A stretch of 64,000 bases of DNA, from assembly GCA_016868315.1 (NCBI GenBank), contig VGHE01000010.1, forward strand, positions 1 to 64,000, in the 5' to 3' direction. Each line of letters begins with the position of its first letter. Position 1 is the first letter of the stretch. Shown piece by piece: positions 7,333 to 16,451 of this stretch. The stretch is from Betaproteobacteria bacterium. GTDB lineage: Bacteria > Bdellovibrionota_B > Oligoflexia > Silvanigrellales > Silvanigrellaceae. Under the pieces are notes generated by a model. The model had not been told where the DNA came from and did no database searches. It saw only the letters and a program-made list of their open reading frames with translations. The translations under genes were made by a program, and so were the position numbers.

Positions 7333-9015
7333 ATGACCAGTCAATCGCAGCGTTTTTGTGGTGAACTTGCCGAACAAGGCCTTTATCTCGAGCGACTGCT
7401 CGTGCTCGAAGGGGCGAAAGGACGCGATCCTCAGCCGCTGACCTCGTTTAAATCGGCACCACCAGATGCCCTCAAGTGCGCTGCTGTGCTGGAGGCCGCT
7501 GCCCGGGGAGCCACTGTTTCTGGCCGTTACGTGCTTTACTTGATGACCGTGCAGCGTCGAGTCCAGGACAACGCTGGGCTCGCTGTGGCAAGCGCGTTCT
7601 CCAAAGCATTGCGCAAACCCTTGCTCGTGGTTGAGGCGATGTCGGGCAATGCTCCTTGGTCGAGTGCCCGAGTGCACACGTTCATTGGTGAATCCGCAGC
7701 TGCCACTGCGGTCCATTTTCCCGGTTATCTTTTTGTTCCCCAAGGCCACGACCCGTTGGTTGAACCTGAAAAAAACGTTTCTGCGCGAATAGCGTCGCAT
7801 CTCAAGCCTGAAGAGGCCTTCACGACCGGTTTGCTCTCGTCCGCAGAGAAAGTCGCAAACGCATCTTTGGTACCCAGTCTTTTCGATGAGGCTTCCCTTG
7901 TGGTTTGCGATTGGGCTCCGTTTTATATTTTTCCAGATATTGCCTTGCGTGCGCAGCGTACCCTGGAAAAGCGAAATCCACAGGCTGCATTCGTGTGTGT
8001 GGATGATGTTGGCCTAGTGCCCTTGTTCAAGCATCCCAAAGCTGAAGCTGCTGCGCGTTTCATTCGCCCCAAATTGCAGGCCTACATTGGTGCAGCAGAG
8101 CGCGAGCGCGTGGGCCTTGAGAAGATGATTTCGGAGCGTCTGGTGTTCTCAGAGCGTCTGCCTCTGAGCGGAGAGTTGCTCCTCGGAGATGTGGTCGGCC
8201 AAACTCAGTTTGATGCACGTGAGTATGCACAGGCGATGTGTTCTTTTGCTCGCGTGAGTGATTCTGTTCCTGCGGTTAAGAATGTCCTTGGTGGTGCGTC
8301 GGCGGCTTTGCAGCAACTTGAAAGGTTTTTGCAGAGGGATTTAGGCCGATATGGCGAGGAGCGGAATCATCCAAATGAATCTTGTTCTTCAAAACTTTCG
8401 CCATGGCTACACTTTGGCATGATTCATCCGCGGACAGTACTGGCGCGCGTTTCTCACTCGATGGGAGTGCAACAGGCTCTCGAATTGCAGGTCGAATCAT
8501 CTGCTGCAAAGTTTGTCGATGAGCTCGTGACTTGGCGCGAGCTTGGTCAAAATATGGCTCATTTTGCATATCGCAATGGAGTTTCACTTGGCTCTCCTGC
8601 GCTGATTCCCGGGTGGGCTTGGGAAACCTTGAAGAAGTTTGTGCCACCGCCAGCAAAGCAGGTTTCTTTGGAAAAACTCGAAGCAGCAGAAAGTCCTGAT
8701 CCGGTTTGGAATGCCGCGCAGAAGGAACTTCTCAAGACCGGCGTGATTCACAACTACATGCGTATGTTGTGGGGTAAGGGAATTGTGCGTTGGTCAAATG
8801 GTCCGGAGGAAGCTTTGCAGCGTCTTGAATATTTGAATAATAAATATTCCCTCGATGGACGCGATCCAAATTCCTACACGGGTATCTATTGGTGTCTGGG
8901 TAAGTTCGACCGGCCTTGGCCGCCCGCGCGTGAGCCTTTTGGGATAGTGCGGAGTATGTCGACCGCTGCGGCTCAGAAGAAACTGAGAATGGATAAGTAT
9001 TTAAAGACCTGGTGA
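7333..9015 (+). CDS. phr: Class II CPD photolyase
   Basis: About 560 residues. It uses blue light and FADH- to split cyclobutane pyrimidine dimers. Class II hallmarks are YVLYLMTVQRRVQDNAGL near the start of the antenna domain, SPWLHFGMIHPRTV, ELVTWRELGQNMAHF, and the C-terminal FAD-binding portion HNYMRMLWGKGIVRW and NSYTGIYWCLGKFDRPW. The protein is longer than the 450-480 residues typical of the class, with ~50 extra N-terminal residues and an enlarged middle. The start is uncertain: ATG at 7333 follows GGGAG at long spacing, and ATG at 7270 is also in frame. It is divergent from aroC and probably transcribed alone. Confidence 0.93.
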   Translation: MTSQSQRFCGELAEQGLYLERLLVLEGAKGRDPQPLTSFKSAPPDALKCAAVLEAAARGATVSGRYVLYLMTVQRRVQDNAGLAVASAFSKALRKPLLVVEAMSGNAPWSSARVHTFIGESAAATAVHFPGYLFVPQGHDPLVEPEKNVSARIASHLKPEEAFTTGLLSSAEKVANASLVPSLFDEASLVVCDWAPFYIFPDIALRAQRTLEKRNPQAAFVCVDDVGLVPLFKHPKAEAAARFIRPKLQAYIGAAERERVGLEKMISERLVFSERLPLSGELLLGDVVGQTQFDAREYAQAMCSFARVSDSVPAVKNVLGGASAALQQLERFLQRDLGRYGEERNHPNESCSSKLSPWLHFGMIHPRTVLARVSHSMGVQQALELQVESSAAKFVDELVTWRELGQNMAHFAYRNGVSLGSPALIPGWAWETLKKFVPPPAKQVSLEKLEAAESPDPVWNAAQKELLKTGVIHNYMRMLWGKGIVRWSNGPEEALQRLEYLNNKYSLDGRDPNSYTGIYWCLGKFDRPWPPAREPFGIVRSMSTAAAQKKLRMDKYLKTW

Positions 9016-9166
9016 GTGCTGTCCATTCTTTCGACACTCAAGCGGCTCGTTACGGCCGCATTTCTAGTCCGTTGGCGCCAAATTCGTTGGCACACGAGTT
9101 GCTTGTCGTTCCCCAGAAGCACCGGGGCTGTGCTCGGCGCATTGTATCTGAGGTTTTTGGGGAATC

Positions 9167-10120
9167 ATGAACAGTAAGCAATTTCTTCTCGCCACGGCTA
9201 TTTTCTTTGGATGTATCCCAAAAAACCAACCTCCAAGCACCAACCTCAGTTCGGCTTACGAGAGTATCGAAGGATTCGACGCAACGAGCTGCACCTTTGA
9301 AGCAAACGATCCCTTCGAAACCCGTGAACGTATCAGCAAAGGCCCAAACAAAGACTTATGCCTGGACACCCGAAAGTCTCGGCCTGTTGTTCGCCTTAAT
9401 GAACTGCAGGCAAAAAACTATGGCGGCAGTGCCCCCGAGGTTTTGACTGTTGCCAATGTTTCCCACATGGGAAAATTCTATGTAGCGCATATTCCAAGCA
9501 ACAAAATTAAGTCTGCCATCTTTCAGCTTGAATATTTTCCAGCGGTCGTTCCCGCAGGACACACGCAGCTCCGTCTTCAATTTGAGGAAGGCTCTCCTGT
9601 GACATTGGTTTCGCAAGCAAGAGGCGGTGAGACCGCAGTGCACCGTGTCCAGGATTTGGTGCTGAGCGTCGAGGCTCTTGGGCAGCCAGGCTTTAAATAC
9701 GACATCTTCAAAGGCATGAAAGATCACTACGCTGCAGTGTATCGAATAACTTCGCTTGACGAGAAGTATGAGCACATGGTGACCAAGCAGAAGCACCGCG
9801 TGGAACAGTGGAAGCTGAATGTGAGTCCTGACGAGGCGAAAAAGATAATCGTCTCGTACGTTGAGACGAGCGAAAAAAATGGAATGCGCGCGATGTATCA
9901 CACCATCGAACGTAACTGCACAAATGAGATTGTGGCCGCTATTGATGCCGGCATGAACTACAGCTTGTTCGAGAAAATTGGTCGATTCACAGCAAAAACT
10001 ATCGACTTTTATCCGAATGTGATCCGTATATCGCTGCAAAAGCGCGGATTGTTGCCTCGCTTGGGTAGGGGAAATGACCTACCCGAACTCGACAAAGATC
10101 CAACCGCTCTGAGGAAATAA
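9167..10120 (+). CDS. DUF4105-like putative lipoprotein
   Basis: 317 residues. A short hydrophobic N-terminus ends in FFGC (C16), a loose lipobox, so export and lipidation are likely but not certain. The C-terminal half resembles DUF4105: EQWKLNVSPDEAKKII, followed by YHTIERNCTNEIVAAID, where the asparagine-cysteine pair is the family's most conserved point. DUF4105 proteins are envelope proteins of unknown function with a papain-like or NlpC-like look. The start follows GGGGA. Upstream 9016-9166 contains no clear feature; the gene is flanked by photolyase and a secreted glycosidase, with no obvious functional link. Confidence 0.7.
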   Translation: MNSKQFLLATAIFFGCIPKNQPPSTNLSSAYESIEGFDATSCTFEANDPFETRERISKGPNKDLCLDTRKSRPVVRLNELQAKNYGGSAPEVLTVANVSHMGKFYVAHIPSNKIKSAIFQLEYFPAVVPAGHTQLRLQFEEGSPVTLVSQARGGETAVHRVQDLVLSVEALGQPGFKYDIFKGMKDHYAAVYRITSLDEKYEHMVTKQKHRVEQWKLNVSPDEAKKIIVSYVETSEKNGMRAMYHTIERNCTNEIVAAIDAGMNYSLFEKIGRFTAKTIDFYPNVIRISLQKRGLLPRLGRGNDLPELDKDPTALRK

Positions 10121-10221
10121 GCTTCAGATTTTCAACTTCAAGACGGCCAGGAGTTATTCTTGTTGCTGTCTTTTTAGTTTATGTGGCTTAAATAGTTGTA
10201 TTTTTTTGAGGTGCTTTTCTA

Positions 10222-10250
10222 TTGACCGTGTGCGTACATCCCAGTACGAA
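10222..10250 (+). promoter_or_regulatory. Possible promoter before the GH1 gene
   Basis: TTGACC (10222-10227), a near-consensus -35 box, has TACGAA (10245-10250) 17 bases later. The -10 match is weak. The rest of the 218-base gap (10121-10338), the largest between genes here, is T-rich with no other recognised element. Confidence 0.3.
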
Positions 10251-10338
10251 TCGTGCGCGATTTGGTTATTTTTTCTTCCTATTTCAACGGAAACGGGATG
10301 AAAAAATTCAGAGTCAAACACAAACCGGAAGGTGTAGA

Positions 10339-11910
10339 TTGAACGTGTTCGTGAAGAGCATCCTTCTCGCTTTTCTGTGCGGCTCGCTGACTGCGTTTTC
10401 GCAGTCGTTTTCCTTCAAAGATCCATCGCCATTTGTCTTTGGTTTGGCGACTGCTCCTGCGCACAGTGAGGATGCTCTCCCAGATGCATGGTTGAATTTT
10501 GCGCGTGAGGGCGGTGTCGCCGCTTGGAAAAATGTTGCGCGCGCAGATGAACGTTTGCGTTTTTGGTCTGACCCAGATGTTGAGCTCGCTTGGGCGGCCG
10601 CATCAGGTGCAAAATCGCTGCGTCTTGGGCTCGATTGGGGTCGTTTGGTTCCATATGCACCCGGAAGCTTAAAATGCGGCTCCGACACACCTTGCTCAGC
10701 TGGCGTGCAGGATAGGCAAGCGCTTGAACGCTACAAAGAAATTCTGCGATCCGTGCGTGCTTATGGTCTTGAACCGATGGTCACTCTTTTTCACCATTCG
10801 TTGCCAATTTGGGCTGTAGAAATGGGAGGGTGGTCGAATCGACTGGTCGTGGATGCCTTTGTGAGTTTTGTAAAAGATGTGGTGTCGGAGTGCGGCGGTC
10901 TGGTGGACGAGTGGATCACCTTCAACGAACCTACCGTGTTTTCTCTCCTTTCGGATGTTGCCCGAATTTGGCCTCCAGGTGGTAAACAAAGGATCAGCGG
11001 ACTCGTCTCTGTTCCCTTGATCACACGTGGTGCTTATTGGTTGTCACTAGAGAACATGGCCGAAGCTCACAAGCGCGCTTACGACAGCATCCGCTCACTC
11101 GATCGCCAACTTGCTTCAACGCGCAACCCATTCGCGCATGGCCTGCCAGCTCGGGTCGGCTTGGCTCACAACATTAGCTATAACAACGGCGCTCGTTGGT
11201 TTGATTGGGCTTCTGCGCGTTATTTCGATGCAATCTCGAAATACACATTCACTGACCGTATTGTGGGTCAGCTGGATTTTCTCGGTATTAATTATTACGG
11301 CCAGGAAGTTGTCAAAGGGTTGGGGGTGGCGTTTGTCGACCGTGCTGAGTATAGCGAGTCTGGACGTGCGGTATACCCTGAAGGTCTTTCTCTACTTCTT
11401 CTGGATTACCATCAACGTTACAACAAAAAGAAAGTGGCGCGCACGAGGGCGAATACCGAATTGAAGTTTGTGATCACGGAAAACGGTGTTTCCGATAGTA
11501 CAGATGCTTTGCGTGGCGTGTATTTTGTCGAGCACCTTGCGGCCGTTCGCCATGCCCAGGGTCTTGGGGTTCCCGTGGAAGGATATTATTTCTGGACGCT
11601 GTCGGACAATTGGGAATGGGCTGACGGATATTGTCCAAAATTTGGGCTGTTGGAGGTCGACCGGGAAAACAACCTCGAGCGTCGACCACGTCCGAGTTTC
11701 ATTCTGTTCCGTGAAGTGGCGACTCACCGTTCTGTTTCAGCTCAGAGCCGTGACTTGCAGTGGAAGAGATACCTTGCTGCGCAGGGTACGCCTCGTCCAC
11801 AATGCCGCGACGAAAATGGGCGCGATTCACTCGACGAGCCGCGCATGGATATGACTTTCCGTGGCATCGATTTTCGTTTCCGAGGCTCTTTTGGGCAGCC
11901 GGCGCGCTGA
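10339..11910 (+). CDS. Secreted glycoside hydrolase family 1 protein (beta-glucosidase-like)
   Basis: About 523 residues from the TTG at 10339, chosen because GGAAGG sits six bases upstream and because the translation then begins with a signal peptide (KSILLAFLCGSLTAFS, cleavage near residue 20). GTG at 10345 is an alternative. GH1 signatures are the acid/base motif TFNEP with E197, the nucleophile motif ITENG with E381, and the C-terminal YYFWTLSDNWEWADGY aglycone-site block. The enzyme should hydrolyse beta-linked glycosides in the periplasm or outside the cell, releasing monosaccharide; substrate specificity cannot be told. Most GH1 enzymes are cytoplasmic, so the signal peptide is unusual. 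A C-terminal tail of ~70 residues follows the catalytic barrel. Confidence 0.9.
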   Translation: MNVFVKSILLAFLCGSLTAFSQSFSFKDPSPFVFGLATAPAHSEDALPDAWLNFAREGGVAAWKNVARADERLRFWSDPDVELAWAAASGAKSLRLGLDWGRLVPYAPGSLKCGSDTPCSAGVQDRQALERYKEILRSVRAYGLEPMVTLFHHSLPIWAVEMGGWSNRLVVDAFVSFVKDVVSECGGLVDEWITFNEPTVFSLLSDVARIWPPGGKQRISGLVSVPLITRGAYWLSLENMAEAHKRAYDSIRSLDRQLASTRNPFAHGLPARVGLAHNISYNNGARWFDWASARYFDAISKYTFTDRIVGQLDFLGINYYGQEVVKGLGVAFVDRAEYSESGRAVYPEGLSLLLLDYHQRYNKKKVARTRANTELKFVITENGVSDSTDALRGVYFVEHLAAVRHAQGLGVPVEGYYFWTLSDNWEWADGYCPKFGLLEVDRENNLERRPRPSFILFREVATHRSVSAQSRDLQWKRYLAAQGTPRPQCRDENGRDSLDEPRMDMTFRGIDFRFRGSFGQPAR

Positions 11911-11936
11911 ATCTTTTGCGAGGTCTGGACGAGGGG

Positions 11937-11964
11937 TTGTATTCAGACTCTTTGGCCCTACAAT
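11937..11964 (+). promoter_or_regulatory. Putative promoter of pepF
   Basis: TTGTAT (11937-11942) and TACAAT (11959-11964) are separated by 16 bases, 37 bases before the pepF start. The -10 box is the same hexamer as that proposed before the cyclase-PilZ gene. Motif match only. Confidence 0.35.
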
Positions 11965-12000
11965 CCACCGCCTATCCGAAAACTGACTGAGGATTTTTTT

Positions 12001-13842
12001 ATGACAAAAGCCAACTTTGAAGGCCCGCACTGGGACAACGGTGTGGAATACAAAGATCTCACAGCAGCTGAATTTGTGGTCGATCTCGAAAAGCTCAGGC
12101 GAAACGTTGAAAGGCTCAAAGAGCAAAGTACCCTGTTCGACGAGGAGTTGGCCAGAGTCACTCATCTTTCGGGAAGTGATTTGGAACTCATTGAGGCCGC
12201 TGTGCGGATGCGTCGGCTGGCCGATGAGACCTTCGTTCTGGGAGCCAACCTGGGAACATATGTGAGCTGTCTTTTGAGCCTCAATGGTGGGCACACTCAA
12301 GCCAGAAATATGCAGGCCATTTTGCGTCAGCTGATGACTCGGTTGGAGGAGTCGCTGACTTCGATTGAGCTCATCATGACCCAGGCTCCAGATGGTTTCG
12401 TCAGCAGTTGCTTGAGCCGCGCGGAATTCCAGCCGCATTTGTTCAGCATTCAAAAACAGCGTGAGTGGCGACCTTATCTGCTTTCACTCGAGGAAGAAAA
12501 AGTCCTCACTCGTTTCTCGGTCAATGGACCGGATGCCTGGGGTACGCTCTACGACAACATCGCCTCTTCTTTGAGATGCGAAGTTAAACTCGATGGACAA
12601 GATATCAGCATGGGGCTTGCGCGTGCTGCTGGTTGTGCGCAGAGCGCTCATCCGCTGGAGCGTTTGGCTGGATATCGCGCGGTAGAGGGTGCATGGAGTA
12701 CGCAAAAAGAAGCTTGTGCTTCTATTCTGAATGCCCTCGCGGGGTGGCGTCTCGATGAATACAAGACACGCAGTAAAAACAATGCACTGCATTTTCTCGA
12801 TCGACCTCTTCACGAAAGCCGGATTCGCCGTTCAACGCTTGATGCCATGATGCATGTGGTTGAAAAGAATCTTGAGGTCGGACGCTCAGCGTTACGGTTG
12901 AAGGCACGAGAATTGAACTGCGAAAAACTTGGGCCGTGGGATCTTTTTGCTCCTGTTCCCGAGCAAGAAACAGCAGGTGAAACGAAAAAAATATCTTTTG
13001 ATGATGCTGTTGAACTGATTCGCGACGCCTTTGCTGATGTCGATCCGGAGATGGGGCAGTTTGTTGAGTTAATGGTGAAGAACCGTTGGATTGAAGGAAC
13101 TGTTGGAGACAGCAAACGCCCGGGTGCGTACTGCACTCGGTTTGCAAAATCCCGCACTCCGCGCGTTTACATGACGTACAAGGGAACCATGGAAGATGTG
13201 GGCACACTTGCCCATGAACTCGGGCATGCGTTTCACAACTGGGTGATGCGTGATCTGCCGTTGCCGGAAACCTGGTATCCCATGACTTTGGCGGAGACGG
13301 CCAGTATTTTTGCAGAAACAGTGGTGAGCGATGTGATGCTCAAGCGTGCGCCAGATCCCGTTTCCCGGAGAAAAATTCTCTGGGGGGACTTAGGGAGTGC
13401 AGAGTCGTTTCTGTTGAACATCCCTGCGCGCTTCTGGTTTGAAAGCGATTTTTACGACAAACGCCAGGAGAGAACCCTCTCACCGGATGAGTTTTCTGAG
13501 CTCATGAGTCAGGCATGGAAGCGCGCTTACGGAAACGAGTTGAGTGAAATGAATTCAATGTTCTGGTGCAGTAAGCTGCATTTTCATATCAGCGGCACGT
13601 CGTTCTACAATTACCCATATACCTTTGGTTACCTGTTTTCATTGGGTGTTTACGCGCAGCGCGAACGGCAAGGCAAAGATTTTTACACAAACTATGTGCA
13701 GTTGTTACGTGATACGGGGCGCATGGGCGCTGAAGAGTTGGCACGCAAATATCTAAATGTTGATCTTGGCCAGGAGGAGTTCTGGCAGGCGTCAGTCAAC
13801 ATGGTGAAGCGTCAGATTGAAAACTACGTCGCGCTGGTGTGA
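12001..13842 (+). CDS. pepF: Oligoendopeptidase F (M3 metallopeptidase)
   Basis: 613 residues, normal for PepF. It is a cytoplasmic zinc peptidase that trims oligopeptides. The zinc motif HELGH sits at 405-409 (H405, E406, H409), with the third ligand in the following ETASIFAET segment. The M3 C-terminal signature FHISGTSFYNYPYTFGYLFS contains the substrate-binding His/Tyr residues. The N-terminal ~300 residues are helical, as in the M3B clade. There is no signal peptide. The start ATG follows GAGGAT. The gene appears monocistronic, with a lipoprotein gene 79 bases downstream. Confidence 0.95.
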   Translation: MTKANFEGPHWDNGVEYKDLTAAEFVVDLEKLRRNVERLKEQSTLFDEELARVTHLSGSDLELIEAAVRMRRLADETFVLGANLGTYVSCLLSLNGGHTQARNMQAILRQLMTRLEESLTSIELIMTQAPDGFVSSCLSRAEFQPHLFSIQKQREWRPYLLSLEEEKVLTRFSVNGPDAWGTLYDNIASSLRCEVKLDGQDISMGLARAAGCAQSAHPLERLAGYRAVEGAWSTQKEACASILNALAGWRLDEYKTRSKNNALHFLDRPLHESRIRRSTLDAMMHVVEKNLEVGRSALRLKARELNCEKLGPWDLFAPVPEQETAGETKKISFDDAVELIRDAFADVDPEMGQFVELMVKNRWIEGTVGDSKRPGAYCTRFAKSRTPRVYMTYKGTMEDVGTLAHELGHAFHNWVMRDLPLPETWYPMTLAETASIFAETVVSDVMLKRAPDPVSRRKILWGDLGSAESFLLNIPARFWFESDFYDKRQERTLSPDEFSELMSQAWKRAYGNELSEMNSMFWCSKLHFHISGTSFYNYPYTFGYLFSLGVYAQRERQGKDFYTNYVQLLRDTGRMGAEELARKYLNVDLGQEEFWQASVNMVKRQIENYVALV

Positions 13843-13921
13843 ATTGCCTGACTCTTGTGTGCTTATCTTTGATGCAGCAAGCTAGGGATATTGACTTGAC
13901 CAGCATGTTGGAGGTGGAAGC

Positions 13922-14515
13922 ATGGTTTTAAACGCGATGAAGTGGATGCTGGCTTTAGGGCTCTTGCAGGTCTCTGGCTGCAACGAACAATTACCGGGCG
14001 CTCAAGTGGGCAATCTTGCGATTGAAAACTCCTCGTCTGCAGATTCTTCTGTGAACGACCTTAACAAGGTTGTTGCCTGTAAGCGCGATGTTGATAACAG
14101 CGTTCTAAACATCGAACTCACCGATGCCAATGAGGTTGCCAACCTCAAGTTGCGCATTACTGGATTCCGACCCAATCCGCAGCCGTATACCTGCAGGCAG
14201 GCTCCTGACAACCGCTCTGCTGGAAGTTTAGGTTCCAAGTTTGAAACGTGTTTCGTGACTGGGCGTGTGCCTGCATCGAGTACAGGTTCGGAAGTCAACG
14301 GTTACAGCATGTATCGTGATGAAGCCGAGAAGTCTCAGTCTCTCGTGTATGAGGGCAGTTGTGTCATTGATGTTTTGGATGTGGCTTCTTATGTGAAAGG
14401 CACAGTGAAGTGTACCCGCATGATTCAGACCTATCTGAGTGGAGCACCCCGCAATCCGATTGATGCCAGCGTGACCGCTGACGTCAAAGCGACCTTCAAT
14501 TGTCCACTCGAATGA
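13922..14515 (+). CDS. Putative lipoprotein, function unknown
   Basis: 197 residues. GGAGG precedes the ATG. The N-terminus has a hydrophobic stretch ending in the lipobox VSGC (C20), so lipidation and outer-membrane or periplasmic location are expected. The mature part has cysteines at several points (TCRQ, FETCFVTG, GSCVIDV, VKCTR, FNCP) that could form disulfides, and a beta-rich pattern. No family was recognised. Its end lies only 8 bases from the convergent oxyR end, with no room for separate terminators. Confidence 0.72.
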   Translation: MVLNAMKWMLALGLLQVSGCNEQLPGAQVGNLAIENSSSADSSVNDLNKVVACKRDVDNSVLNIELTDANEVANLKLRITGFRPNPQPYTCRQAPDNRSAGSLGSKFETCFVTGRVPASSTGSEVNGYSMYRDEAEKSQSLVYEGSCVIDVLDVASYVKGTVKCTRMIQTYLSGAPRNPIDASVTADVKATFNCPLE

Positions 14516-14523
14516 GCGTTTAA

Positions 14524-15492
14524 TTACCAGGCCGGCAGTGCATCGCTGGCCTGGGTGACTCGGTTTTTTTGCAGCGAGCGCAATTCGTTTGGAAGTGTGG
14601 CGCGAATGGCTTCAGCCAATGCCATGATTGCTTTCCGTTTGAGTTGGCTTCTACGCCACACAAGTGAAACTTGTCTTTGTGGCACTGGAGCTTTGAATGG
14701 TACGATTGTCGCTATTTTTGGGTGCGGTCGCTGCGCGGCCAGCCACGGCAGTAACGTGTAGCCCGAACCGGTTTCGACGAGTCTCTGCAGTGTTTCGAGA
14801 TTTCCTGCAGCAAAGTGAACGTTGCGGAATACCGGCTGCGAGCTTTTCAGAGAGCAAAAACGCAGAATCTGTGAACGCAGGCAGTGCCCCTCACTCAGCA
14901 ACCACATGTCAGAGCCATCTAAATCATCTTCTGAAACACTTTTTCTTTTTGCGAGCTGATGAGAGGTGTGCACGTAGAGCGAAAAAGGTTCGAGAAAGAG
15001 CTTCTCTTCTTCGAGTCCTTCGGCCTTGAGAGGGGTGGCCAGCAGTCCCACATCGAGCGTTTCATTTTCAAGCGAGGCGATGATTTGGTGCGTTTGTAGT
15101 TCATCGATATGAAGCAAAAGTTTGGGAAACATGGTTGCCATGTGTTCAACAAACAGAGGAACAACATAAGGAGCGATGGTTGGAATCACTCCCAAGCGCA
15201 GTTCACCTTTGAGTTCCTTGGAGTCCTCTTTGCTGAGTTGGTTGAGGCGTCTTGCCTCCGAAAGAACGATCCGAGCCTGCGCAATGAGCGCTGCACCTGC
15301 AGCGGTTGGCAGGAGAGGTTGATGACTCCGGTCGAAAAAAATCACTCCGAGTTCTGTCTCGAGCTTTTGGATCTGCATACTAAGTGTGGGTTGTGAAACA
15401 TGGCAGGCCTTCGCTGCCTTGCCAAAGTGTCTGAGCTGGTCGAGCGCCACGAGATACTCGAGTTGTGTGAGGGTGAGAGTGAGGCGGCTCAT
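14524..15492 (-). CDS. oxyR: OxyR-type LysR family hydrogen-peroxide regulator
   Basis: About 322 residues. The LysR N-terminal helix-turn-helix is seen in HFGKAAKACHVSQPTLSMQIQ. The regulatory domain carries GHCLR (C204) and FCS (C213), nine residues apart, exactly the spacing of the redox pair C199/C208 of E. coli OxyR, so peroxide sensing by a disulfide is well supported. The start at 15492 has GGGAG nearby; an ATG ten codons upstream is less well placed. The gene is divergent from an outer-membrane-like gene, with a perfect palindrome between them. Confidence 0.93.
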   Translation of the reverse strand: MSRLTLTLTQLEYLVALDQLRHFGKAAKACHVSQPTLSMQIQKLETELGVIFFDRSHQPLLPTAAGAALIAQARIVLSEARRLNQLSKEDSKELKGELRLGVIPTIAPYVVPLFVEHMATMFPKLLLHIDELQTHQIIASLENETLDVGLLATPLKAEGLEEEKLFLEPFSLYVHTSHQLAKRKSVSEDDLDGSDMWLLSEGHCLRSQILRFCSLKSSQPVFRNVHFAAGNLETLQRLVETGSGYTLLPWLAAQRPHPKIATIVPFKAPVPQRQVSLVWRRSQLKRKAIMALAEAIRATLPNELRSLQKNRVTQASDALPAW

Positions 15493-15528
15493 CGGTTCTC
15501 CCGCTGTGTAACCTTGAGTCAAAAAACA

Positions 15529-15553
15529 ACAATGTTCTGATTCTCAACATTGT
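15529..15553. promoter_or_regulatory. Palindromic operator candidate (OxyR/LysR type)
   Basis: A perfect 8-base inverted repeat ACAATGTT (15529-15536) and AACATTGT (15546-15553) is separated by nine bases. It is centred on a T-N11-A pattern (T15535, A15547), the LysR-family site hallmark. It sits between oxyR (start 15492) and the divergent gene at 15592, where autoregulation sites of LysR regulators usually lie. No T-tract follows. Binding by OxyR is inference. Confidence 0.55.
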
Positions 15554-15591
15554 GACACGATTGTTTCGAGAGACAACTGTGGAGTGTGCTC

Positions 15592-16422
15592 TTGATATTC
15601 GCTCTTGATATAAAAATGAACTGCCTACGCCTCGGTGTGGGTTTATTGTTTCCGACGCCCGCAGCGGCGAAAGTACTTTGGATTGATCAGGCACAGCGTC
15701 TTCAGCAGGTCAGTGCAGCACTTCTTGATACGGTACCTGTGCCGCAGCCGCTCAAAGCAGGTCTTTCCATTGGAATAAGAGCCGATTTGAGTTTTTTACC
15801 TTCCCCGAACCCCACTGTGGGTGCAAAAATCGAGAAGCTCCCCTCGGCACCGGTTCAGAGTATTCCCGTTGTGGCAGCCTCTTTTGGTGTTGAGCTGGGC
15901 GAGTCTGAGAGCGTTGCAACTGAAGTTTGGGTTGGAGTGTTGCCCGCAGGTGTCGAGAAGCTTTTGGGGATTAAAGCCTCATTGTCGCAGACCCACGTTG
16001 GGGCGCGAGCTCAACTCGCAAGCACGCGCTTGGGTCATGCGCGCCTCAGTGTGGGGGCTGGTCTTGCACGTACCCAGTCGAAGATGAGTGGACAAATCTC
16101 CAGTGCTACTGGAAGCGATTTGTTTACCTCAGCAAGCCTCGTGAGTTTTGCGGAAATAGCCTTGCAACACGAGCGCTCTGGGCTGTGGGCAGGAAGTGCG
16201 TTGGGCAAACGCAAAGCAGAGAGCCGTCTGAGTATTGAGGAAGATGAGACAGACCTTGAGCTCACCGATACTCTCGCCGATGCTAAACAACCCTATTGGA
16301 AGCAGTTTTCGCTCGGTCTTAAGACAGACTCTCATTGGAGTTTTGCGCTCTCGGAATTGATGGTTCCTGACCGTCTTGAAATGCCAAGACTCACTTTGGC
16401 ATGGGAAATGCCGCTGCGCTGA
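15592..16422 (+). CDS. Putative exported beta-rich (outer-membrane-like) protein
   Basis: About 276 residues. The start is uncertain: TTG at 15592 has GGAG seven bases upstream; ATG at 15616 has no clear site. The N-terminus contains a hydrophobic stretch ending PTPAAAK, compatible with a signal peptide. The mature part alternates hydrophobic and polar residues (SIGIRADLSF, EVWVGVLPAG, HARLSVGAGL, WSFALSELM) and ends in hydrophobic-alternating WEMPLR, suggesting amphipathic beta strands of a small barrel, though without a terminal aromatic. No family was recognised. Its divergent neighbour is oxyR, which may control it. Confidence 0.6.
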   Translation: MIFALDIKMNCLRLGVGLLFPTPAAAKVLWIDQAQRLQQVSAALLDTVPVPQPLKAGLSIGIRADLSFLPSPNPTVGAKIEKLPSAPVQSIPVVAASFGVELGESESVATEVWVGVLPAGVEKLLGIKASLSQTHVGARAQLASTRLGHARLSVGAGLARTQSKMSGQISSATGSDLFTSASLVSFAEIALQHERSGLWAGSALGKRKAESRLSIEEDETDLELTDTLADAKQPYWKQFSLGLKTDSHWSFALSELMVPDRLEMPRLTLAWEMPLR

Positions 16423-16451
16423 ACCAAAGGTTCTTTTCTTCTCTCGTGTGT

